The notes beneath the pieces are model-generated. The model made no database searches. It saw only the letters and a program-made list of their open reading frames with translations, and had not been told where the DNA came from. Shown piece after piece: positions 22,081 through 33,677 of a DNA stretch of 64,000 nt; position 1 is the first letter of the stretch; each line of letters begins with the position of its first letter. Location: assembly GCA_003952965.2 (NCBI GenBank), contig CM025849.1:15303064-15367063 (forward strand). Reading direction: 5' to 3'. The DNA is from Morella rubra. Taxonomy: Eukaryota > Streptophyta > Magnoliopsida > Fagales > Myricaceae. The position numbers were made by a program, and so were the translations under genes.

Positions 22081-22430
22081 CGAGAGAGAGAGAGAGAGAG
22101 AGATCTGTTAAAATAGAGAGATAGAGATGGAGATAGAGAGACAAAGAGATAGAGAGATGGAGACAGAGAGACCGAGAGATAGAGAGATGGAGATAGAGAC
22201 TGAGAGATACAGAGACAGAGATAGAGAGATTGACAGAGACTAGAGAGTGAGACAGAGACACAAAGAGAGAGAGCGAGAGAGACAGAGAGAGATAGAGAGC
22301 AACAGACAGAGAGATAGAGAAAGACATACAACGATACTGCGAACTGTACGAAGGTCAAACTATCAAAGGAGAGAGAGACTGAAAGTAAGAGAAAAGAGAG
22401 AGAGCTGACTCACTGTGTGAACTAAGAACT
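22081..22430. repeat. GA/CT microsatellite and purine-rich tract
   Basis: A run of GAGAGAGAGAGAGAGAGAGA at 22083-22102 is followed by about 300 bases of degenerate GAGA(T/C)AGAGA repeats. Long apparent ORFs on the minus strand (Ser-Leu-rich) are artefacts of the repeat. In context it is probably the CT-rich 5' leader of the captured reductase gene, expanded. Confidence 0.8.
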
Positions 22431-22800
22431 AAGAAGTGAGAAAGAACTGTGCGAAGGTCGAAGGAGAGGGGGAGACTTCGGGGACGGAGAGGAGACTGGA
22501 GAGTTAGGGTTGTTTAAAAACAACCGTGAATCAAAACGGCATGTTTTGATCCGCAATATATTTTTTTTGCAAAAAAACCAACTAAATGATGTCGTTCTAT
22601 TTAAAATAGAACCACGTGGTTTTTATTTTAAGTTTTAAAAAAAATAAAAAATAAACGAAACTGATTTTCCAGTGAACTGGCCGAAACTTCCACTTTCGGT
22701 TCTACCTCCGAGAAATCTCCAAAATCATCACTGGTTCTAGATCCTATAAGCAACAGAACTCAGCTTCATAGAACTGGAGGCCAGACCGGACTTACACCCC

Positions 22801-24540
22801 TACTCAAGCAAAGGATGTTACATCTATCACATAGGAGAAAGAGCTATATGCTTTAGTATGTGCAGTGTAGAAATAAGGCCCTATTTAGTTGTTTAGACAT
22901 TTAAAATCAAAACTGACTAGCAAAGTTTGAAGTTCTTGTTGGAACAGAAAGTGGGCACACCTGTCCAACAAAAGTGGCTGACCAAACTGTTGGGATATGA
23001 TTTCTCAATTGAATACAAACAGGGCAAAGAAAACAGAATGGCAGATGCCCTTTCAAGGCGGGATGTGGCTGTAGAAGATGGAGTTCTAGCAACTATAACT
23101 TTTCCCCAGTCCGTGTGGATCGAGGAGCTGAAGTAGAGCTATGTGAGAGACCCTTCTGCTCAAGCACTCATGTCTAAGGTTCAGGAACAAGGCACACATG
23201 TAACTCTGAGGAATGGTATTTTGGTGAGGAAGGGCAGAATCTATGTTGGAAACTTAAGGGACTTAAGGCTGTAAGTATTAGCTCATGTGCACTCTAGTCC
23301 TACAGCTGGACACTCGGGTTACCACAAGACTTTCACTGAGCTAGGGGTGATTTCTACTAGCTAGGGATGAAGGCAGATATCAAGCCTTTTGTGTGTGAGT
23401 GTGACACACGCCAAAGGAACAAATCAGAAAACCTAAAACCTGTTGGATTCCTTCAACCATTACCTATACCTGAAAGAGCTTGGGTTGACATCTCTAGGGA
23501 CTTCATAGATGGTCTTCCTAATTCTCATGGCTACACTGTTTTCTTGGTTGTGGTGGACAAGTTAAACAAGTATGCCCACTTCCTTGCCATCTCTCACCCT
23601 TATACAGCTGTCATTATTGCTAACAAATTCACCTCTCATGTTCTTAAACTCCATGGCCTTCCACAGACCATTGTCTTAGATCGGGATCCAATCTTCCTCT
23701 GTATTTTCTGGTCTAAACTATTCAAGCTCCAAGGGACTACTCTGGCTCGGTCATTAGCTTACCATCCCTAGATTGACGATCAAACAGAGGTGGTCAATAA
23801 GTGTCTCGGCTAGTACCTTAGATGCTAGTGTGGTGAACAACCTAAATCCTGGTCTACATGGTTATCTTTGGCAGAATGTTGGTACAATACTTTTCACCAC
23901 CCTTCCACCCAAATCACACACTTTAAAGCCCTATATAGCTACCCCCCCCCCCCCCAAGGTTAATCCATTACATCGCAAACACCACCCAAAATGCAGCAAT
24001 GGCATCCCAACACAAATCAAGGGATCAAATTTTAGAGACACTCAAAGATAATTTGTAGGCAGCTCAGGAAAGGTACACAAATCAGTACAACAAGCATCAC
24101 AGTGAACAAATTTTTGAGATTGGGGATTGGGTATACCTGCAACTCCAGCCTTACCGTCAGAAAACGTTGGCTACCAAGAAAAGAGCTTTTCTCCTCTGTT
24201 TTTACGGCCCCTTCTAGATCACAAAAAAAACTTGGCCAGGTTGCTTACCAACTTGCCCTTCCACCCGAGACTCGTATTCACCCGGTATTCCACGTTTCTT
24301 GCCTCAAACAGAAGTTGGGCTCTCACCCTGTTCCTCTGCCCACGTTACCACCTGTTGACGCTGAAGGAGCTGTTCTGGTAGAGCCCGAACACATTTTGGA
24401 GTGCTGATTTAATCAGCTAGGAAATCGATCAGTCAGAAATATTTTGGTTAAATGGAAGGGTGCAATTGAAGAGCACACTATGTGGGTTTCCTATTGGCAC
24501 CTACGGGAGGAATACGCCCACCTTATGGGCAAGGTTTTCT
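22801..24540 (+). pseudogene. RNase H end, integrase and chromodomain of the Reina-like element
   Basis: RNase H resumes with ELYALVCAV and SLKFLLEQKVGTPVQQKW, GYDFSIEYKQGKENRMADAL (22927-23136). Integrase follows: an HHCC zinc region at about 23285-23420, then the catalytic core with WVDISRDFIDGLPNSHGYT (about 23480) and VLDRDPIF (second Asp, about 23680). The third acidic residue region is degraded after a stop at 23770. A poly-C run at 23941-23954 lies in the C-terminal part. KWLPRKELFSS…VAYQLALPPETRIHPVFHVS marks the integrase tail, and ILVKWKG…WVSYWHLREEYAHL (about 24440-24530) is a chromodomain, which targets integration in this clade. Confidence 0.88.
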
Positions 24541-24554
24541 GAAGAGGAAGGGAA
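24541..24554 (+). other. Polypurine tract of the Reina-like element
   Basis: GAAGAGGAAGGGAA directly precedes the 3' LTR start TGTCACAGG, the position used to prime plus-strand synthesis. Confidence 0.85.
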
Positions 24555-24965
24555 TGTCACAGGACCATACGCAGAGAAGGAGAGAAAGGCAAATTAGGGG
24601 AATCTGGAGTGTTCGAGATTGGTGTAGGAAGTTGTCGTTGACTAACTTTGTGTTAGTCAGAGTGGGCTTCGGGCCTTGGGCTTTTGGGTCAGTGAAGTTT
24701 CATTTATTTGGGCTGTTATTACTTTCTACATTAGTTGCGTTAGTGGGTTAGTTCCATAGTTAGTCCAGTCCAATTATGGGCCCAGTTATCTAATTGTATA
24801 AGTTGCTTTTCTTCGTAAGAAAAGAAATGAAAAATGTGCTGTTAAGCCAAAAGAAGGCCGACTACCTCGAACCAATCTCTATGTTCTCAAATTCCTTCTT
24901 GCCAAACAAACACTGTTACATCCATATTTACAAAATTAACCCTACCATTATCAAAGCATTTTACA
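24555..24965 (+). repeat. 3' LTR of the Reina-like element
   Basis: Same length and ends as the 5' LTR at 17710-18120, with scattered substitutions, many of them C/T or G/A. Confidence 0.9.
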
Positions 24966-25689
24966 ACAAGACAGTAGGAGAGACAGAGGGAGATAACAGA
25001 TGTGACATATGATACCTTGCTCTATTTGTGTTTACTCAAAGGACGAAATTCAAATTCCCTGACCCACCAAAGCAAAAGTTTCTGTTTACTCAAGTTCGGA
25101 ATTCTTACTTACTAAAAAAAAAAAAAAAAAGTTCGGAATTCTAGTACCTATTAGATTCATACATTTCCTTAGCAAATCATATAGAACATAGAGAATGAAC
25201 AATAGGTTGCGATAATATAATAGAACCTAGAATTTCTGGACCTCCAAAGGTCACGATTCAATTTCCTCCTGCCACTTTGATCTTCCAAATTCAATAAATG
25301 ACAGTGAGCAAACACCCAAAAAAGAATCCAAAACAAACCTAAAAACGAAACTCCAGAAATTAATCTCTCAAGATCTGAAAAATCCTAATTGGGGCATGAC
25401 ATGCCGAATTTCCAACCATGTCATCCTTGCCAACCTTAAGCTACAAGAAACACAAGACAGAGACAAAGTATAGAGAAGCGGTGGCAAATGTGATCAGAAA
25501 GGAGAGGAGAGCAAAGAGGATGGGAAGAGCACCGGACATGGCGGAGATAAGTGGAAGAAGAGGAGGCTAGTGGTGTGGCAGACTGTGGCAGAGTACTTGT
25601 TGAAAGAGAAAGGGCTGCAGGACAAATTGGCTAGAGAGAGTGTGAGTAAGAGGGAGATACTCGGGGAAACTATGTGATGAAAGAGTTTG
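24966..25689. other. Spacer, no gene recognised
   Basis: A poly-A run at 25114-25130 and a short purine-rich stretch at 25440-25640. 'GTTCGGAATTCT' occurs on both sides of the poly-A run (about 25094 and 25131), so the run may mark a tiny retroposed insertion. No coding potential was recognised. Confidence 0.35.
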
Positions 25690-26178
25690 TCTTCTTTTTT
25701 TTTCCAAGTAACGTGAAATTAACTCACAATGGAAGCTCTGCTATAAACAGCACATTCATCACAATGTACAGTGGTCAGAGGAATATCCTCCATCTTAAGC
25801 TCAGTCTAGAGTCATGCTGGAGTCCCCATCATACTAAATTGTGTGCCAAATAATTCCATTCCCACGGTGTCCACCGAAACTGCCATTGTGTACGTGTGGC
25901 TTCTCAACAGAGCTCTCATGGTCAACTCTTCTGCTTTGATAATTTAATCTTGCACAATGTCACTATCCACCACTTGATTAACTAAGGCCTGGGCATCCCC
26001 TTCCACATCACACTTGTCGTACTCCTCCACAATAAAACAAGCCAATATTGCTGCCCGAGCTTCCCCTTTTAAGGACTCTACTCCTTGCACTCTGCAAGTG
26101 TAGGCATTGAGGATATCCCTTTCCAATTACAACAAACCACTGCCGCACAAATCCAGCGGTCTCTAAGGGCAACATCAT
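25690..26178 (-). pseudogene. LINE ORF2 3' part: RNase H and tail (downstream segment)
   Basis: Minus strand: ALRDRWICAAVVCCNWKG and, in the next frame, GEARAAILACFIVEEYDKCDVEGDAQALVNQVV give the RNase H domain found at the C-terminus of plant LINE ORF2 proteins. An A-rich stretch (on the plus strand CTTCTTTTTTTTTCC, about 25691-25705) lies downstream where a LINE tail is expected. The upstream half of the same domain lies 7.5 kb away at 33678-34045. The two are separated by an LTR insertion with ATCAT at both ends. Stops and frameshifts are present. Confidence 0.78.
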
Positions 26179-28269
26179 TGTCACGCCCCAAATGCTAGCT
26201 CAAAGAGGGTTAATGACAGCCGTGAGCATTCACCATGACGAACGCTCCAGAGCACTTTACTTAATCTTGCAACATAATTTTTTTTTTTATAATTATTATC
26301 TTTATTATTATTTTTTTACTCGATATTAATAATTTAGAAAGTATGAGTCATTTTTAGTTTCTGAAAATACTACTCTAAACTTTATTTTCTTATAGTTGAT
26401 TGCCACGAAGATCCTCACGCATTCTTACATAGCGCACAAATATGTAAGTGGACATAAGCTAAGTAAAACGTATACCTATACCACATAACATGCATAAGGG
26501 AACATTTAGAAATTTAATCTCAAACAATAATTCAAGCAATAAGTTATGACTACATCACAGTTCAAAACATAAATTACTTAGTTTAATTTATACAAAGTCT
26601 TAAGATTGTCTTGTAGCCTAAATAGGCCACGAAACCTTGCTAGGGAGGTATATAAGTTTTTCAAAAAGTGACAAGGGGAACCCTCGGTTCCCTCCTCATG
26701 TTCTAGATTCTCCTCATAAGTTTATTCACCTACAACGTCATCTGGAATGATACAGTAAAAAATACTATAAGTCGAATGACTTAATAAAGGATGAATAATG
26801 AACTGATATGCGTGTGACTTGATAATGATCATGAATGACAGATATACATGTAGTGCCAAAAGTAAATGCGCGTTTCTGCATGAGATTGTTGTACTTAAAA
26901 ATTAGCTTAAAATTCTTTCCATCTTTATTTGGGCTACTTCTATCGCTCCATTTACCCCTGAAGTTAGGGTTGTGCGTTCCCTTCGAAACTGTTCCCCTTT
27001 CCTTTAGGAACATGTCATTTGGTTGAGCTAGCCCTTGATGTGCCCCAAGCCTGATGGCTAGAGACGACCCTTAGAGGTCCACACCTTCTTGCATTCGTCC
27101 TTCAGTGTGGATTGCACATACCACAAGAACTACCCATCCTTCTCTCATTCGTCCTTCGAGTGGGTGCCCTTAGGAGTCATCCTTCTCGCATTCATCCTTT
27201 GGAATGATGCACCTTCATACTTAGGTACGGTACCGACCATCCTATTTAGCCCCATAACATATCATAACATAGCATAACATCTCACTTTCATTTGCATAAA
27301 ATTTTCCTTTCTTCCATTTGAGAAAATCAATGCAAATGCTCATGACGTGCTCTTGATAAATATTCATGCTGTGTATCATTCCAGTTTTCAAAAAAATAAT
27401 TTTTCCACTTGTGGTGGTGCCTTGCCTACAAGTGAGTCATACTAATTTCTTCACTTAAAGGATTTAGAGATTCACTTGATGTAGCAAATAATCATTCATT
27501 TCAAAATAAACATATATTATTAACTCAGACATCTTTCTTTAGTAACCAGCAGTGGTTCTACAATGTAAAACTCTATTTTAATGTTGCTGAACCATTAAAC
27601 TTGGATGCCAAAATGATCCTTACACTCGATGTTATAACATATTAAAATTTCAGGTAATTTAGAGCTCATTTGTCACTCAAAAATTTATTCAAAAATGCAA
27701 GTTGCTGAGGGCATCTATGCTGACAACTTTGACGTCTCCAACTTCAAAAATTCATGACTTCAACAACATAACTTCAAATTGCACAAATTAATTTCAATTT
27801 TTCTGCTTTCATAAACTTAAATTTGAAGATAAGACTCATAAAAATCAGAACAAATTTACTTTTTCAAAAACACTTCGTAACATATAAAAATCCTAGAGCA
27901 AACAGTACTGCTGTCTCCTAGCTTGACCTTCGATTTTCAAAACTCCATAACTTATTCAATACACATCTAAATCACACGAAATTTATCTTAAAATGTTTCT
28001 CTTTCATAAATTAAAATTAAAGACCAAACCCATAATAATCGGACTTAAATTGGTCACTTAAAAATTACTTATAACGAGCAAGATATCTGGGACATGCAAG
28101 ACTGGTGACAGATTGACATCTGAACTTTAAAAATCCATAAGTTGCTCAACATTTATTGGAATCACCTGAAGTATGGCTTAAAATCATTGTATTTCATAGG
28201 AATATAATAAAAAAACTCTCTCTCAAGATCAAAGGATTAAAACTCGCATCAAAACTTCTAATTTGAGCT

Positions 28270-29670
28270 TCATGTTCTGCAGAAAATAAATTTTCAGCCT
28301 GCACTAGTTTGAGTATTTGCTCTTTAGTTTCAACACTTATTGGTTATTCATCAAACAAGCATCTATTAACTTCCTTATCACCTTACAGCACCCATAGGAC
28401 ACAAAATAGCTCAGCAACATAGCAAGTTCCAGCATTAACCCACTTACGTAAACTCTATACTTTGACAGTTTTCTGCAGAATTTTTCCAAAACTCCATACA
28501 CTCCTACATTGCTTGATTAAATGGTAGTGATTGTCTTCATAATAGCCTTCCTAGTACCAAATATAGCTTATCAGATTTATATCTAACAACATAGCACAAA
28601 ATAGAGAAGACAACCAAAAATTGTGCAGAAAACTAGAAGTTTCCATCTATTAATGTTCTGCACTAAAATTCCACAACATGCCCACAACTCTAACCTATTG
28701 ATCTCTTTATTTTTGATCACTAATCATGGGTGTAATTCAAATGACAAAACATATAGCTTCACTATAAACCATCTAGGATCAAAATCGATCGTTACACTAT
28801 CTTCACATTAAATTCGTGAAACATTTAACAAGATATACTTTGTCCCACTTGCTCCAATTTTTCCGCAGAAAGTCCTAACCATTTCCTTTTAATTCTTTTT
28901 TCTCCAGAAACTAACTCCATCATGCGTGCTATTAACATTTCCATTTAATTTCCAGCAACAATACCGACATTTCAATGTATACCTTTCAGCTCTCCGTATG
29001 AAGGTTTATAAGTCACTCAAAACAGAGGGCATTACACGCTTTCAAGAACAAACGTAAACAAAACAACACAAATTCAACTCTTTTACTTTTCTTTAACTTT
29101 TCTGTAGAAACCAATCTCAGTTTGCACTACATTATCGTTTCCTCTTTAATTCTAGTACCATATAATTTATTCATCAAGTGGTCGTCTATTTAAGCTTTTT
29201 ATCTTTTAACAAAACCCACATGGAATGAATTACAGCACAACATACCATGTTTCTAGCAATAATTAACTCAAAGATGTTCTGCATATTTTGTTTTTCTGCA
29301 AAATATTTAAAAAACTTCCTACATCTCTTTTAACTTAATTAACTGACAGCATGTTCAACAAAATAATAACTCATATTTGTAGGCAAAATAGAAAATGCAA
29401 ATAAGGTTTCTGCAAAACTAGAATTTTCACCAACCACTACATTTTACACTTTAATTTTTCAGCAAATATTAGCATCTGTACATCTCGTTTTCTAATATTT
29501 TCTGCAGAATGTTTCCAAAGTTAATAGTATCATTTTTACTAGCATTAATGACAGCAATTTCAACAGATAGTAACTTATAACTCCCACAACAGTTCTTTGA
29601 AAATTCCTACCAAGCAAAGAGTTAAGACACATAACAAACAAAAAAATATAAAATTCTGCAGAAACTAGAA
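28270..29670. repeat. Diffuse TTCTGCAGAA-centred repeat inside the long LTR
   Basis: The palindromic motif TTCTGCAGAA or a near variant occurs about nine times (near 28273, 28468, 28622, 28865, 29102, 29278, 29408, 29500, 29655). It is often followed by A(A)CTAGAA(.)TTTCC. Spacing varies from about 90 to 240 bases. The flanks share runs of 'CCAA…CTCC.ACA' and 'AGCACAAAATAG', suggesting an old, strongly diverged tandem array with a unit near 200 bases. ORFs in it have no recognisable product. Confidence 0.5.
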
Positions 29671-30357
29671 ATTTCCTTCAACACCAAATTTGGCTCTTAA
29701 ATTTTTCCAACAACAAATCCACCAACCTATGTTCTCTTGCAACTTCTCTTCTATTCTTATGTTCGGCAACTATCAGTTCAACCATTTACAGCTACGTCTT
29801 ATCATTTTGAACTCAAAAAAATCGTGCATCCATCATTTAAGGACAACGTGCGAGTCTGGAAAATTTTGGAACATAGGATTACACAACAACCCACCAAGAT
29901 ATTCAAGCCTAATCTACTTCACTTCTCCATTTCTTGACCAAAATCAAGGTAGCACAAAATATATATCTGCTTCAAATACAAATTTGCAGAGCCTTGTATG
30001 TAACATCAAAATTGGAATTCGACTACCAAATAGCAACACCAAAACACATGCTCTTCTGGCTGAAATCTGCATTATAACCATAACCTGTGCTAAGTTTTCT
30101 TCCAACATTTTTTTTTTTGACATTTCAATACCATACGAGACCTTGCATGCCCTCTTTACCTTCACAAAAATCTAACAATTTCGACTAACACAAGCTCTAA
30201 TCCCAACATAAAACCAGATTCTACACACTGATCCAACATGCAAGCCAACTAAAATTTCTGTGCAATGGTAACCACCCCAAAATGGCTCCCGACTTCCTTT
30301 CAGACATTTCATCAAACACCTATAGTGCATTGACATTTTTTGCTTAAAGCTTTTAAC

Positions 30358-32639
30358 TGTCATACCTCGAGTTTTTAGCATAACATGCATATTGTTTGCT
30401 TTTGATTAGTAGTGCATTAGGGGGTACTTAGTGACTAAGTGAGATTATTACTACTTGATGAACTAAGTTCAAAACCTTGATTAGGACATGTTTAATGAGA
30501 ATTGGAGTTCACATGCAATTGAGTTGTTATTCAGGATGTTGAGAAGCACATATTGGACCAATTTAATTTTTTAAGCTAGTGGGACGTTTTTGTCTCAGAA
30601 ACAAAACCACATGATTCTTATTCTTTTAATATATTGGGAGATTATCCACGAGTTTATGGTTTAAATTTGGAGACTTTTTATTTTTTCGGAAACAAGTAGG
30701 TTGATTAGCGGAAGCAAGTAGGTGGTTTGGCGATCATCGGTGGATTAATGAAGCGATTAGCAAGACTTAGCACGACAAATCGAAGCTAGAAGGAGGAAAT
30801 TGAAGATTTAGTGACACATATGAGAGCTAGATAACACGACAAATCGAAGCTAGAAGCACAACGAATCAAGCTAGAAAACACGACCAAAAAGGCTAGGACC
30901 TAGGTAGCTCGAGGTGTCGACCACTAGTGAACCTAGGCTATGACTCACCTGAGCTATAGGGTGAATTTGCCATAGGCATGCTCAGTAGCTGCTTGGGGTG
31001 GTTGGGTGTCATCCATGGTGATGTAGCCTTTTGAGTCACCGAAGCTAGCCTAGACACGTGTCGCGATGTGACGAACCAAGCTTGCCTATAAATAGGGGGT
31101 GGCGGCCATTTAAACTTACCATCTCATTAGTAAATTGTGGGTTAAGCTTGAGATTAGTAGAGAAGTGAAGTAGAAGCAAGAAGGAGGAAATTGCTTAATG
31201 AAGATTAGTGAAGATCAAACTCGCTTAGAGGTAAAGTTTAGCTTGGTTATCTTTGATTTCGATTCCTAAGTTTTCAAGATGATTTTGTGAATCTCTTGTA
31301 ATTCTTATTCTAGCATCTAGTGATGTTGTTTACGTTATTCATATTCTGGATGTTCTTCATGTTCTTGACGAAGAACAAGCTCGTCTATTTGAAATAGTAC
31401 CATTTTCAATGTTCATTCGTTTTCAAAGTGTTTTTCAACTTTGATCTGTTTCTTTTCAGAATTTCTTCCAAAAGTTATTTTTCAAAGCTTGAACATATTT
31501 CTATTCCTTCTGATTTCAATATTATGTCAAAATTAGTATTTTCTACGTGGTGATTAAGCCAGTTTTTAACCAAGAAATCAAAGTGTTGTTTTTGTCTTCA
31601 CAACACTTCCTTTGAGAAATATTTTATAATGTCCTAATGACGGAAACATGTTAAGGTATTGCATATTATAAATGAGATGTATGGGCGTTGATATGAGACA
31701 TGCATACTTAACTTGTACGTTGGAAAGGAATATTTGATGTTCAAGCATGGTTAAGGTGTTGCATATCATGAATGATATGTATGGGTGTTGATATGAGACA
31801 TGCATACTTAACGTAATACTGTGAAGATGTGACAGTACTGTGCACAAGAGGATGTGTTCACTTGTTGTGACATTCTGGCCTCTCCGTCGTACGCAGAAAG
31901 ATCCTCTATGAGGATACCGTACTTTACTATGGGAGTAATGCCGCAAAACATGGAGGTTACTTGTAACCCGTCATTCTTGCCCAGTGATTCACTCTGGAAG
32001 TGAGAGTAGTGGTGGTGAAGAATTGAAAAGATCATTTTTAAAGAAACTGAGTCTTTTCATTTACTTTCTTCTGTTTTGAGATTTTATTGATGAACGGGTT
32101 TCTTCAATATCTTTTATTGTATCTGCTATTCTGTTGTACTAACCGCTGGCTTTACTGAGTCATTTGGACTCACTGTTGTTTGTTAAATATTTTTTTAGCA
32201 AATGTCTAAGGTTTATCTGGGTGAATTCACCAAAGCTATTAAACATGGCTTTATTATCCTGGAGTTGACACTTCGCGTCTACGTCACCCGTGACTTAGAC
32301 ATACTGATAGAAGGGCAAGGGCATAGGTGGATTACTCCACACTCTGATAACTATGTGAACATATCAGACTTGGATGACACTGACGATGAAGATTAGAGAT
32401 CTTCAGTTTTATGTTTTCTTAGTTTTTCCGCTGTAGTTTTCCTTTTGTACTTTAGTATGTACATTATAGAAAGTTGGTCCTCTTTTGTAATACTTCGGTA
32501 TTAATAAAAGGTCCTGCTTGTGGTTTGCTTATTATCCTATTTCTTTGTCGATCCTCCCATAGGTTGTAACCTTAGTTTAAATAGCTGTGTCTATTACTAT
32601 GAGACAACGCTTGAGGTTTTCATGGTCCGGGCTATTACA
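30358..32639 (+). mobile_element. Nested LTR insertion, TTAAC target duplication
   Basis: Begins TGTCATACCTCGAG, ends GGTCCGGGCTATTACA, 2282 bases. TTAAC lies at 30353-30357 and 32640-32644. It has LTR-like promoter and terminator features: CCTATAAATAGGGGG at about 31084 and AATAAAAGG at about 32500. It also has ACTGAGTCATTTGGACTCAC at about 32154, resembling the minus-strand sequence of the LTR at 1804. An internal duplication of roughly 100 bases sits at about 31645-31813. No PBS, PPT or pol, so it is a solo LTR of a family related to its host. Confidence 0.88.
32202..32396 (+). CDS. Small LTR-encoded ORF with acidic tail
   Basis: ATG follows an AG acceptor-like TTTTTTTAG. The 64-residue product has a basic-hydrophobic first half (MSKVYLGEFTKAIKHGF) and ends YVNISDLDDTDDED. 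No catalytic domain. It occupies the same position as the ORF at 2326-2520 in another LTR, just after the TGAGTCAT…GACTCA inverted motif, and shares the hydrophobic-acidic ending. It could be a vestigial element protein. Expression is unproven. Confidence 0.35.
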   Translation: MSKVYLGEFTKAIKHGFIILELTLRVYVTRDLDILIEGQGHRWITPHSDNYVNISDLDDTDDED

Positions 32640-32867
32640 TTAACTTAAAATCTGACCGTGCATGTCTGTCTTTCTAACTCCACCACTTAACCCAACATGC
32701 AAAGTGTAGAAAATGTAAAAATAGAAACCCCAACAACTTCACAATGACATCCACGATTGCCTTAAAAAAATTTCATCAAAATAGTAAACATACCTTGGCT
32801 TCTCCTCTTGATTCTCCCTACTACAACTGAACCCCCTATCACTACTCAACAATTTTCCCTCTTTTCT

Positions 32868-32945
32868 GAGGTTCTTCTTCTTCTTCTCTTCTTTCTTTTC
32901 TTCTTTCCTTTTCCTCTTCTTCACTTCTTTCTTCTTCTTTGGCTT
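32868..32945. repeat. Pyrimidine-rich tract
   Basis: Almost pure (T/C), mostly TTCTTC units, on the plus strand. It produces a Lys/Glu-rich apparent ORF on the minus strand that I do not regard as a gene. Confidence 0.7.
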
Positions 32946-33677
32946 CGACGTTCTCCCTCTTTCATTTGTGTGCATGCGTGCATGACAAAGAACCAGAGAA
33001 TGGAGAGGGAAGCAGCATTGAAGGGAAAGAAAATAGGTGATGGGGAAAGGACCACTCTACACCTAACTTGGTTAGTAACGCCCACTTTGATTGGTTCAAT
33101 TGTGCGGCAAACTTATTTATTTATTATTTATTATTACTTTTTTCCATCCCTTAATGTTTCCATATTTGTATTTCTATCACCAAGATTCTTCCCTTTAAAC
33201 CAAAACCCAAGCCCATAAAAAGATAAAACCTAAAATTTAAATCTAGAAGAATAAGCTTTGCATATGTTACTATTTCAGCCTACGATTAATTTGACAATCG
33301 TATATTTCTTCTGCGTACATATCAAATTCCTAGTTCTACTCTTAGACAAAGAAAATTGAAAGCATGATTGACACACATTAATAACATGCTTGGCTAAGTA
33401 TTAATTAATCTCTTGTGAAATGAAAAATTCGCACCATTAAAATTGGCAAACAAATATAATATTTAGATATTAATAAAAATGGACCAAAAATAAGTGTAGA
33501 AGTAAAATTTCACTTTGGACATAAATTTTTAAATTAAATCATACATTTCCTTTTCAATAATTTAAAATTGTACAATAGTTAAGAGTTAAAAAGTAAAATT
33601 TTAACATCGAAACTGACATGAAAGGAAACTTAAACTGATAAGCTCCACCAGGTTGTAAGTCAGGGTCTCACAATCAT

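Larger units (their letters stand above)
20856..22800. mobile_element. hAT-like element carrying a host gene fragment (Pack-type)
   Basis: A 1.95 kb block interrupts RNase H of the chromovirus: FSQAL ends at 20852 and the collinear RNase H resumes just after 22800. The edges begin …GGGGTGAATAGCGGAC and, read from the right on the minus strand, GGGGTGTAAGTCCGGTC, which resemble short hAT-type inverted termini. CTCGAG (20850-20855) and CTCAAG (22803-22808) may be parts of an eroded 8-bp duplication. No transposase is inside. Instead it holds the 5' part of a reductase gene (21105-21585, minus) and a long GA/CT microsatellite. Exact ends are inferred from the host element. Confidence 0.6.
17710..24965 (+). 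mobile_element. Full-length Reina-like chromovirus (Ty3/gypsy) with internal insertion
   Basis: Two 411-bp LTRs (17710-18120 and 24555-24965), both beginning TGTCAC and ending TTACA, enclose a PBS, gag, protease, RT, RNase H, integrase, chromodomain and PPT in canonical order. Without the hAT-like insertion (about 1.95 kb at 20856-22800) the element is about 5.3 kb. That size, the short LTRs and the C-terminal chromodomain fit the Reina lineage. Flanking pentamers GCGAG and ACAAG differ by two G/A changes and may be the eroded target duplication. LTR divergence by eye is several per cent. All genes carry stops, so it cannot move unaided. Confidence 0.88.
26179..33672 (-). mobile_element. Long-LTR insertion (solo LTR or non-coding derivative), ATCAT target duplication
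   Basis: Starts TGTCACGCCCC on the plus strand and ends GGGTCTCACA. On the minus strand it runs from TGTGAGACCC to GGGGCGTGACA, with TG…CA ends. ATCAT occurs at 26174-26178 and 33673-33677. Both sides are one LINE RNase H domain. Removing the 2.28 kb insertion at 30358-32639 leaves about 5.2 kb. No internal LTR duplicate, PBS or pol was found, so a very long solo LTR is the simplest reading; a LARD-type non-coding element is the alternative. Its first 1.3 kb resembles the LTR at 1804-3330. Confidence 0.83.

Noticed and set aside
22016-22358. Long Ser/Leu-rich ORFs on the minus strand
   Set aside because: They are translations of the GA/CT microsatellite and have no independent support as genes.
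25240-25290. Second SINE (GGTCACGATTCAAT resembling a B box)
   Set aside because: No A box at the right distance, no A tail and no target duplication were found.
29690-30175. 161-codon ORF
   Set aside because: It lies in the repeated non-coding interior of the long LTR, shows no motif and has AT-rich chance composition.
32739-33218. Lys/Glu-rich (minus) and Phe/Leu-rich (plus) ORFs
   Set aside because: Both come from the same pyrimidine tract inside a non-coding LTR.
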